Below are positions 49,975 through 58,149 of a stretch of 64,000 bases of DNA, piece by piece. The notes under the pieces were generated by a model. It was not told the DNA's origin, searched no databases, and was given only the letters and a program-made list of their open reading frames with translations. Where the stretch lies: contig JAJFJD010000059.1 of NCBI GenBank assembly GCA_021774335.1, positions 248,001 through 312,000 of the forward strand, given 5' to 3'. Origin of the DNA: Alphaproteobacteria bacterium (lineage in GTDB: Bacteria > Pseudomonadota > Alphaproteobacteria > UBA8366). A program made the translations under genes and the position numbers. Every line of letters begins with the position of its first letter. Position 1 is the stretch's first letter.

Positions 49975-51888
49975 TCACCGCGACAGGGCGGCGGGCGTTG
50001 CCTCGCTGCCGAATTCGGGAACGAGCCGTTGAATCATCGCCAGCACCTGTTCCTCGCGCCGGGCACGGGCGGCGTCTTCCAGCTCGTCCAGCGCGCGTTT
50101 CAGCAGGGGCAGGTCCGCGGTGCGCGGATTGGCCAGGCATAGGTTCGGGTTGGTGGTCGGCACCACGGCCTCGGACGCGTGCAGCAGCTCTTCCTTCATT
50201 TTCTCGCCGGGGCGCAGCCCGATGAACGTTACCGCGATGTCCTCACCCGGCGTGTATCCCGCGAGGCGGATCATCTGATGGGCAAGGTCGACGATGCGAA
50301 CCGGCTCGCCCATTTCCAACTCGAAAATCTTGCCGCAGGCCGCACCGTCCGCCTCACCGATGGCGGAGGCTTGCAGCACCAGCTCGACGGCCTCGCGGAC
50401 CGACATGAAATATCGCGTCACTTCCGGGTCGGTCACGGTGACCGGGCCCCCCTGCGCGATTTGGCGTTGGAACAGCGGCACGACCGACCCGGTCGACCCC
50501 AGGACGTTTCCGAAGCGGACGGTCACGAAGCGCGTGCCGCCGTTCTCCCGAGTCTCCAGGTCGAGCGCCTGGCCGTAGCTTTCGCCCAGCCGCTTGGTCG
50601 CGCCCATGACATTGGTCGGGTTGACTGCCTTGTCGGTGGATATCTGCACCATCAATTGAACATTCGCCGAGCGGCAGGCCTCGGCGACGTTGCGGCTGCC
50701 GATGGTGTTGGTCAGGACCCCTTCGAGCGGATTGGCTTCGACCATCGGGACATGTTTCAGTGCGGCGGCGTGGAACACGAGGTCCGGTGCGTAGCGCGCG
50801 AAAGTCTCGTCGAGCCGGGTCCGGTCGCGCACGTCGCCGAGGACCGCATGCCGCGGCAGGTCCGCGTGGGATTCGGCCAGCTCGCCGTCGATTTGATAGA
50901 GATTGTATTCGGACGAATCGACCAGCGTGATCGACGCCGGGTCGAAATCGGCGATCTGGCGCACCAATTCGCCGCCGATCGTGCCACCCGCGCCGGTCAC
51001 CAAGACCTTGCGGCTTGCGATCAGTGCGCGCATGGCGTCACGGTCGAGCACCGCTTGCGGCCGGCCCAGCAGATCCTCGACGTCGATCGGTTGCGTTTCG
51101 ATGCGATTCTGATCTTCGATACCGGTTTTCAGGTCGGCAAGGCGAGGCAGCCGCGCCATGCTGAGGCCGAGCCTCTCGGCCCGCGCCAGGATGTCCCGCA
51201 CCGTGGCGCCCTCGAACCGGTGATGGGTCAGGACAAGCCGTTGCGGCGGTGGATCGTTGACCGTGCGCACGATTATTTCGAGATCGTCCAATCCGCCGAG
51301 CACTTGCACCCCATGGATCGAGCGGCCGATCCGCCGGCCTTTCTCGTCGATGACGCCGAGCACGTTGTAAGTGGCGTCGCGGTCCCGCGCCTGCTGGCGG
51401 ATGAACAGTTCCGCCGCGTCGTTGGCGCCGATCAACAGCACCGGAACCCGCAGATGATCGGACCGTTGCAGCACATGCTCCATCCGCCGGTCCTTGAACA
51501 GCCGATAGATGAAGCGCGGGCCGCCGAGCAGCGTCATCAGGACGAACCAATTGATGAACGGCGCCGAGCGCGGGAAATACTCAAGGCGCGTGATGACGAA
51601 CAGCAACGGCAGGAACAACAGGATCAGCAGTGTCACGGCCTTGGTGATCGCCACCAGGTCGTCCAGCGAGGCGTAGCGCCAAATGCCGCGGTAAAGCCGG
51701 CCGTACCAAAACACCGGGGCGGCCAGCGCGGCAAACAGGATCGTGCCGGGGATCAGATAGGGGTCGATCTCGTAGCTGTCGATTACGCCGACGCGCAAGT
51801 AGAGCGACAGCGGGAAGGACACCGCCGCCATGATGACGTCATGCACGAACGCGATACGCGTCCGATCCATTTTGATCCGCAGGCTCAT
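49975..51888 (-). CDS. Membrane nucleotide-sugar 4,6-dehydratase/epimerase (CapD/PglF/WbpM type)
   Basis: A 637-residue protein. Four hydrophobic helices (about residues 15-115) anchor a CoA-binding-like Rossmann domain (VPVLLIGANDAAELFIRQ) and the C-terminal SDR domain, which starts KVLVTGAGGTIGGELVRQI. ALKHVPMVEANPLEGVLTN and ISTDKAVNPTNVMGATKR hold the active site; Met replaces the usual SDR Tyr in the NVMGATK motif, as in the whole PglF/WbpM group. These enzymes make UDP-4-keto-6-deoxy-HexNAc for surface glycans. It is last of a minus-strand polysaccharide unit, 72 nt before purH. Confidence 0.92.
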   Translation of the reverse strand: MSLRIKMDRTRIAFVHDVIMAAVSFPLSLYLRVGVIDSYEIDPYLIPGTILFAALAAPVFWYGRLYRGIWRYASLDDLVAITKAVTLLILLFLPLLFVITRLEYFPRSAPFINWFVLMTLLGGPRFIYRLFKDRRMEHVLQRSDHLRVPVLLIGANDAAELFIRQQARDRDATYNVLGVIDEKGRRIGRSIHGVQVLGGLDDLEIIVRTVNDPPPQRLVLTHHRFEGATVRDILARAERLGLSMARLPRLADLKTGIEDQNRIETQPIDVEDLLGRPQAVLDRDAMRALIASRKVLVTGAGGTIGGELVRQIADFDPASITLVDSSEYNLYQIDGELAESHADLPRHAVLGDVRDRTRLDETFARYAPDLVFHAAALKHVPMVEANPLEGVLTNTIGSRNVAEACRSANVQLMVQISTDKAVNPTNVMGATKRLGESYGQALDLETRENGGTRFVTVRFGNVLGSTGSVVPLFQRQIAQGGPVTVTDPEVTRYFMSVREAVELVLQASAIGEADGAACGKIFELEMGEPVRIVDLAHQMIRLAGYTPGEDIAVTFIGLRPGEKMKEELLHASEAVVPTTNPNLCLANPRTADLPLLKRALDELEDAARARREEQVLAMIQRLVPEFGSEATPAALSR

Positions 51889-51998
51889 TTCCCCCGCTTC
51901 TTACGGCGCTTTTGCGGCAACAGCAATGATTCCCGACCGGCGGATATCATACCCGCCCCGGGGCGAAAGATTCCAGCGTTTGCTTGCTGCGGCGAAGC

Positions 51999-52970
51999 TT
52001 AGGACCGCATCCAGAGCAGCAGGAGAACGACCACGGCGGCCGCCCCGGCCAACGATAGCGCGGGCGCGCTCATGGCGGTCCACGCCAGCGCTACGAGTAT
52101 CAAGTTGGCGGTAAGAATCGCGCCGCAGGTCAGCGCATGGCTGCGACCGCCCTGCACCGATTTCTGATAAAAATGCTCGCGATGAGCGCGCCATACTTTT
52201 TCCCCCCGCGCGCCCCGCCGAAGCAGCGTAAGTGTCGCATCGGCGAGATAGTAGAGCGGCAGGATCAGGGCCGTCGCCCAATATCCGTTTGCGGCCGCCG
52301 TCAACAGCAGAAAGCCGAGCAGGAACCCGATCGGCACGCTGCCGACATCGCCCAGGAAAATGCGCGCCGGATGCCAGTTCCAGATCAGGAAGCCAAGCAT
52401 CGCCGCGGCGATTGCCAGGCCATACCACGGCGCGGGCATTGCCGTTGGGGTTATCAGTGCCAATGCCGCCAATCCGCCGCCGATGCTGATTGCTTCGACC
52501 CCGGAGATGCCGTCGATGCCGTCCATGAAGTTGAACAGGTTGATGAACCAGACCCAGGCGAATGCCACGATGATCTTGTCCATCAGCGGCGGCAGCAAGC
52601 CTTGGAAAATTGGTCCGATCCCGTCAAGCAGCGACAGCGCCGCCGCGACGACGGCCGCTTGTCCGACGAGCCGGACCGAGGCCGGCAATGTGCGCAGATC
52701 GTCGATCCAGGATAACAGCGCGAGCGCGGCCGCGCCGGGGATCACGACGGCCATCTCATCCGAAACCGGCACGCCGGCATAGAGTGCCCAGGCAATCAGG
52801 ATGATCGGGACGACCGCGAGCCCGCCGCCCCGCGGCGTGGGACGCTTGTGGCTGCTGCGCTCGTTGGGATGATCCAGGATCGACCGCTGCTGCAACTGCG
52901 TGCGCAACGCGCCGGTGGCCAGGGCGCTGGCGATGACGACAGTGACACAGGCGGGGAAAAGCCAGCTCAT
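51999..52970 (-). CDS. Polyprenyl-phosphate sugar-1-phosphate transferase (WecA/WbpL-like, GT4)
   Basis: A 323-residue membrane protein with about ten helices of the MraY/WecA superfamily. DHPNERSSHKRPTPRGGGLAVVP is the first cytoplasmic loop, WIDDLRTLP and FNFMDGIDGISGVEAI hold the Mg-binding aspartates, and ARIFLGDVGSVPIGFLLG and REHFYQKSVQGGRSHA complete the WbpL/WecA pattern. It should attach a first sugar phosphate to undecaprenyl phosphate, starting a glycan. It lies between the NusG-like and dehydratase genes on the same strand. Confidence 0.92.
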   Translation of the reverse strand: MSWLFPACVTVVIASALATGALRTQLQQRSILDHPNERSSHKRPTPRGGGLAVVPIILIAWALYAGVPVSDEMAVVIPGAAALALLSWIDDLRTLPASVRLVGQAAVVAAALSLLDGIGPIFQGLLPPLMDKIIVAFAWVWFINLFNFMDGIDGISGVEAISIGGGLAALALITPTAMPAPWYGLAIAAAMLGFLIWNWHPARIFLGDVGSVPIGFLLGFLLLTAAANGYWATALILPLYYLADATLTLLRRGARGEKVWRAHREHFYQKSVQGGRSHALTCGAILTANLILVALAWTAMSAPALSLAGAAAVVVLLLLWMRS

Positions 52971-53032
52971 GGCGGCGTTATAGACCGTGACGGCGGCCCC
53001 GGCCAGCCAGTGGCGTCGTGCGGCTGGCGGGA

Positions 53033-53536
53033 TCAGGCGAAGGCGGCAACGGCCTCGCGGCCCAATGTCACTTTCATTTCACGGCCCAACAATGAAAGCA
53101 GGATGACGACACGGCGGTCGTCGCCGATGTTTTGAAAGACGCCGGTCTGTTGCGCCAACGGACCGTCGGTCACCCGCACCACGTCGCCGGACTCAAGGCC
53201 GAGCGGCTCAAGCACGCCGACGAACCCGTCCTCGGTTTCGCGGGCGCGGAGTTCTGAGACCACGCCGCGCGGGACGGCGGATGGGCGGTTGCCCATGCAG
53301 ACGAGATGGCTGACGCCATGGGTGCCGTTGATCGATCGCCAGGGTGCATCCCCGGCATCGAACCGGACGAATAGATAACGGGGGAACAGAGGCGCCGGCA
53401 ACTGCGTCGTGCGCCGGGCATGCCGCCGTGTCTTGAGGTAGCGCGGCATATAAGTCGCGAACCCTTGGCGTTCCAGGTGGCCCTGGGCGAGAAGTTCGGC
53501 GCCGGTGCGCGTATGCACCACATACCAGCGTTGCAT
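53033..53536 (-). CDS. NusG-family antiterminator (RfaH/UpxY-like)
   Basis: A 167-residue NusG paralogue. The NGN domain runs RWYVVHTRTGAELLAQGHLERQGFATYMPRYLK, with PLFPRYLFVRFD; the KOW domain is LESGDVVRVTDGPLAQQTGVF. Such paralogues act only on polysaccharide operons, helping polymerase through long transcripts. The ATG is chosen with GGAGG 7 nt upstream; another ATG two codons earlier (53542) overlaps the regulator's stop as ATGA but is too close to GGAGG. It precedes the glycosyltransferase gene, so it probably serves its own operon. Confidence 0.88.
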   Translation of the reverse strand: MQRWYVVHTRTGAELLAQGHLERQGFATYMPRYLKTRRHARRTTQLPAPLFPRYLFVRFDAGDAPWRSINGTHGVSHLVCMGNRPSAVPRGVVSELRARETEDGFVGVLEPLGLESGDVVRVTDGPLAQQTGVFQNIGDDRRVVILLSLLGREMKVTLGREAVAAFA

Positions 53537-53538
53537 GG

Positions 53539-54192
53539 TCATGCCTCCGCGTCCGGTGCGGGGTCCCGCACCACCTGCAGCAGAGGCGGAGTCAGAATCC
53601 GGTCGGCCGGGAAATGCTCGCGCAACACGTCGAACGTCTGTTGCGGCATGCGAAGGTCGGTCAGGATGACCGCGTCGATCTTGCCGCGCGGCGGCGGCGT
53701 GTGCACCAAAGGCAGCCCCGCGCACTGGGCGCCTGCATATTCGGGGTCGACGACGCAATGGAGAGTCACGGCGCCGTCCAGGTTGTGTCCGCACAGCACG
53801 GCGATCTCAGCCAGGTCGCCGGACCCGGCCAGCGCGACGTTCTTCCAGTCGTTGGCGGCGCAGGTTGTCAGCGCGTCGGCGCATTGCTCGCGCGCCTGGC
53901 GGAAGAAGGTGAAGGAGTGGGAGAGATACTCGGTGGTCAGCCGCGCCTTTTCGGCAAAGCCCTGCGGCGTCAGGTAATAGGCATAGCGGTTCGATGGAAT
54001 TTGCCGAACCTTGATATAGCCCTTGCGGATGCAGCGTTTCAGGTAGGCGTTGGTGAGGCCAAGTGCGATGCCCAGGTTGCGCGCGGCGGATCGTTGCGTC
54101 AGGCCGCTGTCTTCATGCACAGCGTTCAACAGGCCAAGCGTGATCTCGGCCTCGTTGTCCATCGTCCCGTTTTCGGTCTTGCTTCCGGCCAT
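53539..54192 (-). CDS. EPS-associated winged-helix regulator (MarR_EPS-like)
   Basis: A 217-residue protein. A MarR-like winged helix lies at about residues 15-80 (LLNAVHEDSGLTQRSAARNLGIALGLTNAYLKRCIRKGYIKVRQIPSNRYAYYLTPQG). The rest resembles a nucleotide-binding/Rossmann-like fold (VALAGSGDLAEIAVLCGHNLDG). This pairing is known for regulators found beside exopolysaccharide genes. It is first in the minus-strand unit, and its stop overlaps the NusG-like gene. The exact start is uncertain: ATGs at 54213, 54192 and 54162 are all possible, and 54192 is chosen as a compromise. Three palindromes upstream are its likely target. Confidence 0.78.
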   Translation of the reverse strand: MAGSKTENGTMDNEAEITLGLLNAVHEDSGLTQRSAARNLGIALGLTNAYLKRCIRKGYIKVRQIPSNRYAYYLTPQGFAEKARLTTEYLSHSFTFFRQAREQCADALTTCAANDWKNVALAGSGDLAEIAVLCGHNLDGAVTLHCVVDPEYAGAQCAGLPLVHTPPPRGKIDAVILTDLRMPQQTFDVLREHFPADRILTPPLLQVVRDPAPDAEA

Positions 54193-54223
54193 GACCGGAC
54201 GGCCCCCCACCACACTGTCCTTA

Positions 54224-54239
54224 CCGCACTACCTTGCGG
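54224..54239 (-). promoter_or_regulatory. Leader hairpin with GGTAG loop (ops-like candidate)
   Basis: On the minus strand CCGCA-AGGTAG-TGCGG forms a 5-bp hairpin whose loop and flank (GTAGTGCGGTAAGG) recall the ops element GGCGGTAGCGT that recruits RfaH. It lies in the untranslated leader of a unit that encodes a NusG/RfaH-like protein. Similarity is partial. Confidence 0.3.
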
Positions 54240-54270
54240 CATTTGCAGGCAGGAACACCCGCGGACATGC

Positions 54271-54332
54271 GTTCACCCGATGAACACTAACGCGTTCATA
54301 GGGTGAACGTCAAGAGTGTTCATTTAGTGAAC
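54271..54332. promoter_or_regulatory. Array of three GTTCA-N5-TGAAC palindromes (operator array of the polysaccharide unit)
   Basis: Perfect GTTCA-N5-TGAAC inverted repeats occur at 54271-54285, 54294-54308 and 54318-54332, with start-to-start distances of 23 and 24 bp. The spacers (cccga, taggg, tttag) differ, so only the arms are conserved, as expected for protein-binding sites. The array begins 2 bp after the heparinase stop and straddles a plausible promoter of the regulator gene. I saw no other copy of this pattern in the window. Confidence 0.85.
54284..54313 (-). promoter_or_regulatory. Candidate sigma70-type promoter inside the palindrome array
   Basis: On the minus strand TTGACG (54313-54308), 18 nt and TAGTGT (54289-54284). 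The -35 lies between the second and third palindromes and touches the second; the -10 overlaps the end of the first. Binding at the array would therefore block polymerase. Confidence 0.4.
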
Positions 54333-54334
54333 GA

Positions 54335-56053
54335 TCAGGCTTTGGTGAACCCCGGCGAGAGCAGATCATCAGGAATATCAGCTTTTTCAACGTTTTCGGC
54401 AGTATCCGGTGTTTCCGCTTCGGTCTCGGCGGCGCTGTCTTGCCCCAACTGCCGCAGCCGCCATTTCACCGGTGTCGCCGCGCCATTGGTTTCGCCGCGC
54501 ACCACGATTTGGGTTGATCTCTCGATGCCGGACCCGTCCTCCCAGTAGACGCTGTCCTCGAGCGCGATCGGCCGGTCGGCACGCAGCCGCCAGCGGTCGC
54601 CGTTCGGCAAGGTCAGGGTGGCCGATCCCGGATCACCGCCGATCACCGCGCGGACGGCGGGGTGCAGATGGAAGCGGACGGCGAACGGATGTTGCCGGTC
54701 GCCGACCAGGATATCCTCGCCGCGCAATCCCGGCTCCTCGTCGCCGACATAAAGCCGTCGGCGATGGGTCAGGCCGTAGCGGTCTTCGTACCCGTCGTGG
54801 CTGCTGCTGATCCAAATGTTGCCGTCGATTTCACCGCGGTCGCAGTCGATCGCGCCGGGTCGCTGGCCCAATCCGGTTTCGGTCACCTCGCAGGAATTCC
54901 GGTCGTCGATGACCACCGTTGAATGGGCCGCGGTTGTCCGCAGCGCTTGGCGCCAGCCAGCGTCGGTGTCTGATCCGGCGCCGCAGTTCACGATCAATCG
55001 CTGGCCGCCGACACTCATCTCGAAGCTCATCAGGCCGGCATGCGCCTCTTCGTCAAAGGCGTCTTCGGGCGGCGTACCGCCGTCTAAAATCAGCACCATG
55101 CCGTTGGCGTCGATCCGTTCGAATCTGGCATAGGGTGCCCGGCTTGGCGCGCGGCCTTGGGCGTCGGACCGCAACAAGACGCGGCTGACATGGGTCGGGT
55201 CGGGCCGGCCGCCGCCGTTGAAACAGGCCAGCGCGCCGTCGCTATGGCGCAGGAATCGCGTCATCGGCGCCATCCGGTCGATAGCGTTGCGCAGCGCCAC
55301 CGGCACCTCGCGGCTGGCGGCGGTCAACACCGCGCGGATGTCGATCAAGGCTTCCAGGGTCGCGAGTTGGCGCCCGGGACTGCGGGAGATATGGCTGCCG
55401 TCCGGCAGTACCTGGCGTTCCAGCTCCGCTTCCAGCAGGGTCAACGAACGGCGAACCCGCTCGGTTTCCGAGGTCACGCAGGCTTCGCCATAGATCAGGC
55501 CCTTGAGGACCTCGATCCGCTCCATCGGCGCGGTTTCCTGGCTGGCGACGCGCCGCAGATGGCGCAGTTGCCGGGCTATGCTGTCGAGGAAACGAATGCG
55601 GAATGCCGCCTCGGCGGGCTCGAACAGGGCGGCGTATTGAGTCAGCCAGTTGACCATCCGCGCGGCTAGAATGTCGGCACGCCAACTGACTTCATGATAC
55701 GTGCCGTATCGTTCGTCCCAACTCTCGAACAAATACTCGGCAAACCGGCGCGATTCGACCGACTCCAGGACGGCGAGATCGCCAAGCCAATCGAAGCGGT
55801 GCAAGGCCACTTGGACTTGGTCGGCCGCGCCGGCCGACGGCCAGGCGGTATTGAAGTCGACGGCTTCGCCCCCGATGGTGAATCCGCCGTTCATGATGGC
55901 CCGGCCGGACTCGGCATCGCCGGTGGCGACGCCACGCTCCTCGCTATCCGGCGGCAAGGCAGCCAGTGTGGTCGGCCCGCGGCCCATCAGGGCGAGCTTA
56001 TAAAGGCGCGATCGAAAGACGCTGTTGGAAAAGCCGTTGTTCAAGCCGGACAC
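54335..56053 (-). CDS. Heparinase II/III family protein
   Basis: A 572-residue protein with an N-terminal alpha-helical toroid (about residues 60-290; WDERYGTYHEVSWRADILAARMVNWLTQYAALF) and the C-terminal heparinase II/III-like beta domain (GLMSFEMSVGGQRLIVNCGAG, ALRTTAAHSTVVIDDRNSCEV, DGYEDRYGLTHRRRLYVGDE). No signal peptide is seen. The family includes glycosaminoglycan lyases, but this alphaproteobacterial type, usually between rsmB/rpe and purH, has no proven substrate. The GTG start has no clear ribosome site; an ATG at 55987 is an alternative. Confidence 0.88.
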   Translation of the reverse strand: MSGLNNGFSNSVFRSRLYKLALMGRGPTTLAALPPDSEERGVATGDAESGRAIMNGGFTIGGEAVDFNTAWPSAGAADQVQVALHRFDWLGDLAVLESVESRRFAEYLFESWDERYGTYHEVSWRADILAARMVNWLTQYAALFEPAEAAFRIRFLDSIARQLRHLRRVASQETAPMERIEVLKGLIYGEACVTSETERVRRSLTLLEAELERQVLPDGSHISRSPGRQLATLEALIDIRAVLTAASREVPVALRNAIDRMAPMTRFLRHSDGALACFNGGGRPDPTHVSRVLLRSDAQGRAPSRAPYARFERIDANGMVLILDGGTPPEDAFDEEAHAGLMSFEMSVGGQRLIVNCGAGSDTDAGWRQALRTTAAHSTVVIDDRNSCEVTETGLGQRPGAIDCDRGEIDGNIWISSSHDGYEDRYGLTHRRRLYVGDEEPGLRGEDILVGDRQHPFAVRFHLHPAVRAVIGGDPGSATLTLPNGDRWRLRADRPIALEDSVYWEDGSGIERSTQIVVRGETNGAATPVKWRLRQLGQDSAAETEAETPDTAENVEKADIPDDLLSPGFTKA

Positions 56054-56120
56054 TCGGTTAATAGGACAACCAATTTACACCCGTGCCAGACATCCCCTCG
56101 AGTCACATCCTCTCGAGCCG

Positions 56121-56786
56121 TCAGGTGCCGCCGCGGAGCGTTTTTATGTTTTTTGCGTAAGTCGCCGGCCCGCCTTGAAAACTTGCGGTGCCTGCGACGA
56201 GCACATCTGCGCCGGCATCGATCGCCTGGGCCGCAGTGTCGGCGTTGATACCGCCATCTACTTCCAAGTCGATAGAAGCACCGATTGTATCAATTCGCGC
56301 CCGCAAGTCCCGAATCTTGGAGAGCTGCGACGTAATAAATTTCTGACCCCCGAAACCGGGGTTTACGGTCATGACCAGCACCAGGTCGAGATCGGGCAGC
56401 AAATAATCGACTGCCTCGATCGGTGTGGCGGGATTAAGCGACAATCCGGCCTTTTTCCCGCGCGCCTTGATCGCCTGGATCGTCCGATGAGTGTGTGGAC
56501 CGGCCTCGGGGTGCACCGTGATGATATCCGCGCCGGCATCGGCGAAGGCGTCGATATATGTGTCCACGGGCGAAATCATCAGATGGACATCGAACGGCTT
56601 TGCGCTATGCGGCCGCAGCGCCTTGATGACATCCGGCCCGATCGTGATGTTCGGAACAAAATGCCCATCCATCACGTCGATATGAATGTAATCCGCGCCT
56701 GCCGCGTCGATGGCGCGGATTTCCTCGCCGAGGGCGGCAAAGTCCGACGACAGGATGGACGGGGCGATTCGAACCGGCTGCTGCAT
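56121..56786 (-). CDS. rpe: Ribulose-phosphate 3-epimerase
   Basis: A 221-residue TIM-barrel epimerase of the pentose phosphate pathway and Calvin cycle. RIAPSILSSDFAALGEEIRAID, HIDVMDGHFVPNITIGP, DVHLMISPVD, MTVNPGFGGQKFI and LEVDGGINADTA hold the catalytic Asp pair and metal His residues. The ATG is set by the family N-terminus; a 60-codon extension would run into the rsmB end. It follows rsmB by about 70 nt. Confidence 0.97.
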   Translation of the reverse strand: MQQPVRIAPSILSSDFAALGEEIRAIDAAGADYIHIDVMDGHFVPNITIGPDVIKALRPHSAKPFDVHLMISPVDTYIDAFADAGADIITVHPEAGPHTHRTIQAIKARGKKAGLSLNPATPIEAVDYLLPDLDLVLVMTVNPGFGGQKFITSQLSKIRDLRARIDTIGASIDLEVDGGINADTAAQAIDAGADVLVAGTASFQGGPATYAKNIKTLRGGT

Positions 56787-56859
56787 GACTCTTTGCTTAG
56801 TCACTTCCGCGAATGGGTGCAAGTGGAAGTCGTGGTTTGCATAACGTTGCGCCTGTCGC

Positions 56860-58095
56860 CTAGGTCCGGCGCAGACGGGCGATGAAGAATCCGTCGAGGC
56901 CGCCCCGTTCGATCCAATGACAGGGCAGGGTGCGGAGCGTGCCGTCCGGTTGGATCGCCGCGTCAAGCGCTGGCGCTTCCCGCTCGGTAATCGGGTCCAG
57001 CACGACCGGCGTATCGTCGTCCAGTACGGCCTTGATCCGGTCTGGACCTTCCTCCGGCTGCAACGAACAGGTGGCGTAGACGATCTGGCCGCCCGGCGCG
57101 GCCATGCTGACGGCGGCGCGCAGCAGCCGGTCCTGCAGCGCGCTCAGCCGGGCGACGTCGTCCGGTGTTTTCAGGTGTGCGATGTCCGGGTGGCGGCGGA
57201 TCGTTCCCGTTGCAGTGCAAGGCGCGTCCAGCAGGACAGCCGCTGCCGGCGTCGCAGGACGCCAGACTATCGCATCGGCTTCCACGACCGTCGCCTGTAA
57301 GGACAACCGCTGAAGGTTCTCGCCGAGCCGTTTGAGGCGTTGTTGCGACCGGTCGACGGCGGTGACCTGCGCACCGGCGGCGGCAAGCTGCGCCGTTTTG
57401 CCGCCGGGTGCCGCGCACAGATCCACGACCGACTTGCCGGCCACGTCGCCGAACAGGTTTGCCGGCAGGGTCGCGGCGGCATCCTGAACCCACCATGCTC
57501 CCTCGTCGAAACCGGGCAGCAGCGCCGGATTGCCGCCGGCCGACCGGCGCAGCGACCCGGTCGGCAGAAGCTCAGCCTCGAGTTGCTCGGCCCATGTCTC
57601 TGGGTTGCTGGCGACGGAAATATCGAGCGGCGGTTCGGTCAGATGGGCGGCCGCGATGGCCGCGGCGGTTGCCGCGCCATAGGCGTTGAGCCAGCTGTCC
57701 CACAGCCATGCCGGCGTATTAATCCCGGCGGGTGGCTCTGCCGCCGGGTCCGGGGCAACTTTCCGCAACACAGCGTTCGTGACGCCCTTCAGATGCGGGA
57801 AGCTTTTCTCTAGCAAGCGGACAGCGGTATCCACGGCGGCATGCGGCGGCGTGCCGAGATAGGCAAGCTGCGCCACGCCGAGCCGCAGGACGTTTTGCGC
57901 CCGCCCGGCCTTTTCGGGCAGGGGATGACGCAGCAATCGATCCAACCGCCCATCGATCTCGCCGAGACGCCGCAGCACGGTGACGATCAACAGCCGGGCG
58001 AAGGCGCGGTCGCGGGGGCTCAATATTGTGAAATTTCGATGGCCCGCCAGTGCCGTGTCGAACGGCTGGTGGCGCGTCAACACAGCGTCCAGCAC
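56860..58095 (-). CDS. rsmB: 16S rRNA (cytosine-967-C5)-methyltransferase RsmB
   Basis: A 411-residue reading from a GTG. An N-terminal NusB-like helical domain is followed by a SAM methyltransferase: DLCAAPGGKTAQLAAAGAQVTAVD (SAM site), DAPCTATGTIRRHPDI (motif IV with the PC cysteine) and YATCSLQPEEGPD (motif VI with the catalytic TC cysteine). The conserved first NusB helix appears as SRVVALDVLDAVL, but its first half lies upstream of the GTG, where no ATG, GTG or TTG occurs before the in-frame TGA of htpX. The true start may be a rare codon, or there is a sequence error. Confidence 0.92.
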   Translation of the reverse strand: MLDAVLTRHQPFDTALAGHRNFTILSPRDRAFARLLIVTVLRRLGEIDGRLDRLLRHPLPEKAGRAQNVLRLGVAQLAYLGTPPHAAVDTAVRLLEKSFPHLKGVTNAVLRKVAPDPAAEPPAGINTPAWLWDSWLNAYGAATAAAIAAAHLTEPPLDISVASNPETWAEQLEAELLPTGSLRRSAGGNPALLPGFDEGAWWVQDAAATLPANLFGDVAGKSVVDLCAAPGGKTAQLAAAGAQVTAVDRSQQRLKRLGENLQRLSLQATVVEADAIVWRPATPAAAVLLDAPCTATGTIRRHPDIAHLKTPDDVARLSALQDRLLRAAVSMAAPGGQIVYATCSLQPEEGPDRIKAVLDDDTPVVLDPITEREAPALDAAIQPDGTLRTLPCHWIERGGLDGFFIARLRRT

Positions 58096-58149
58096 GTCGA
58101 GCGCGACGACGCGGCTATGGACCGGATTGGGGTTCGCGGCGATGACGCG

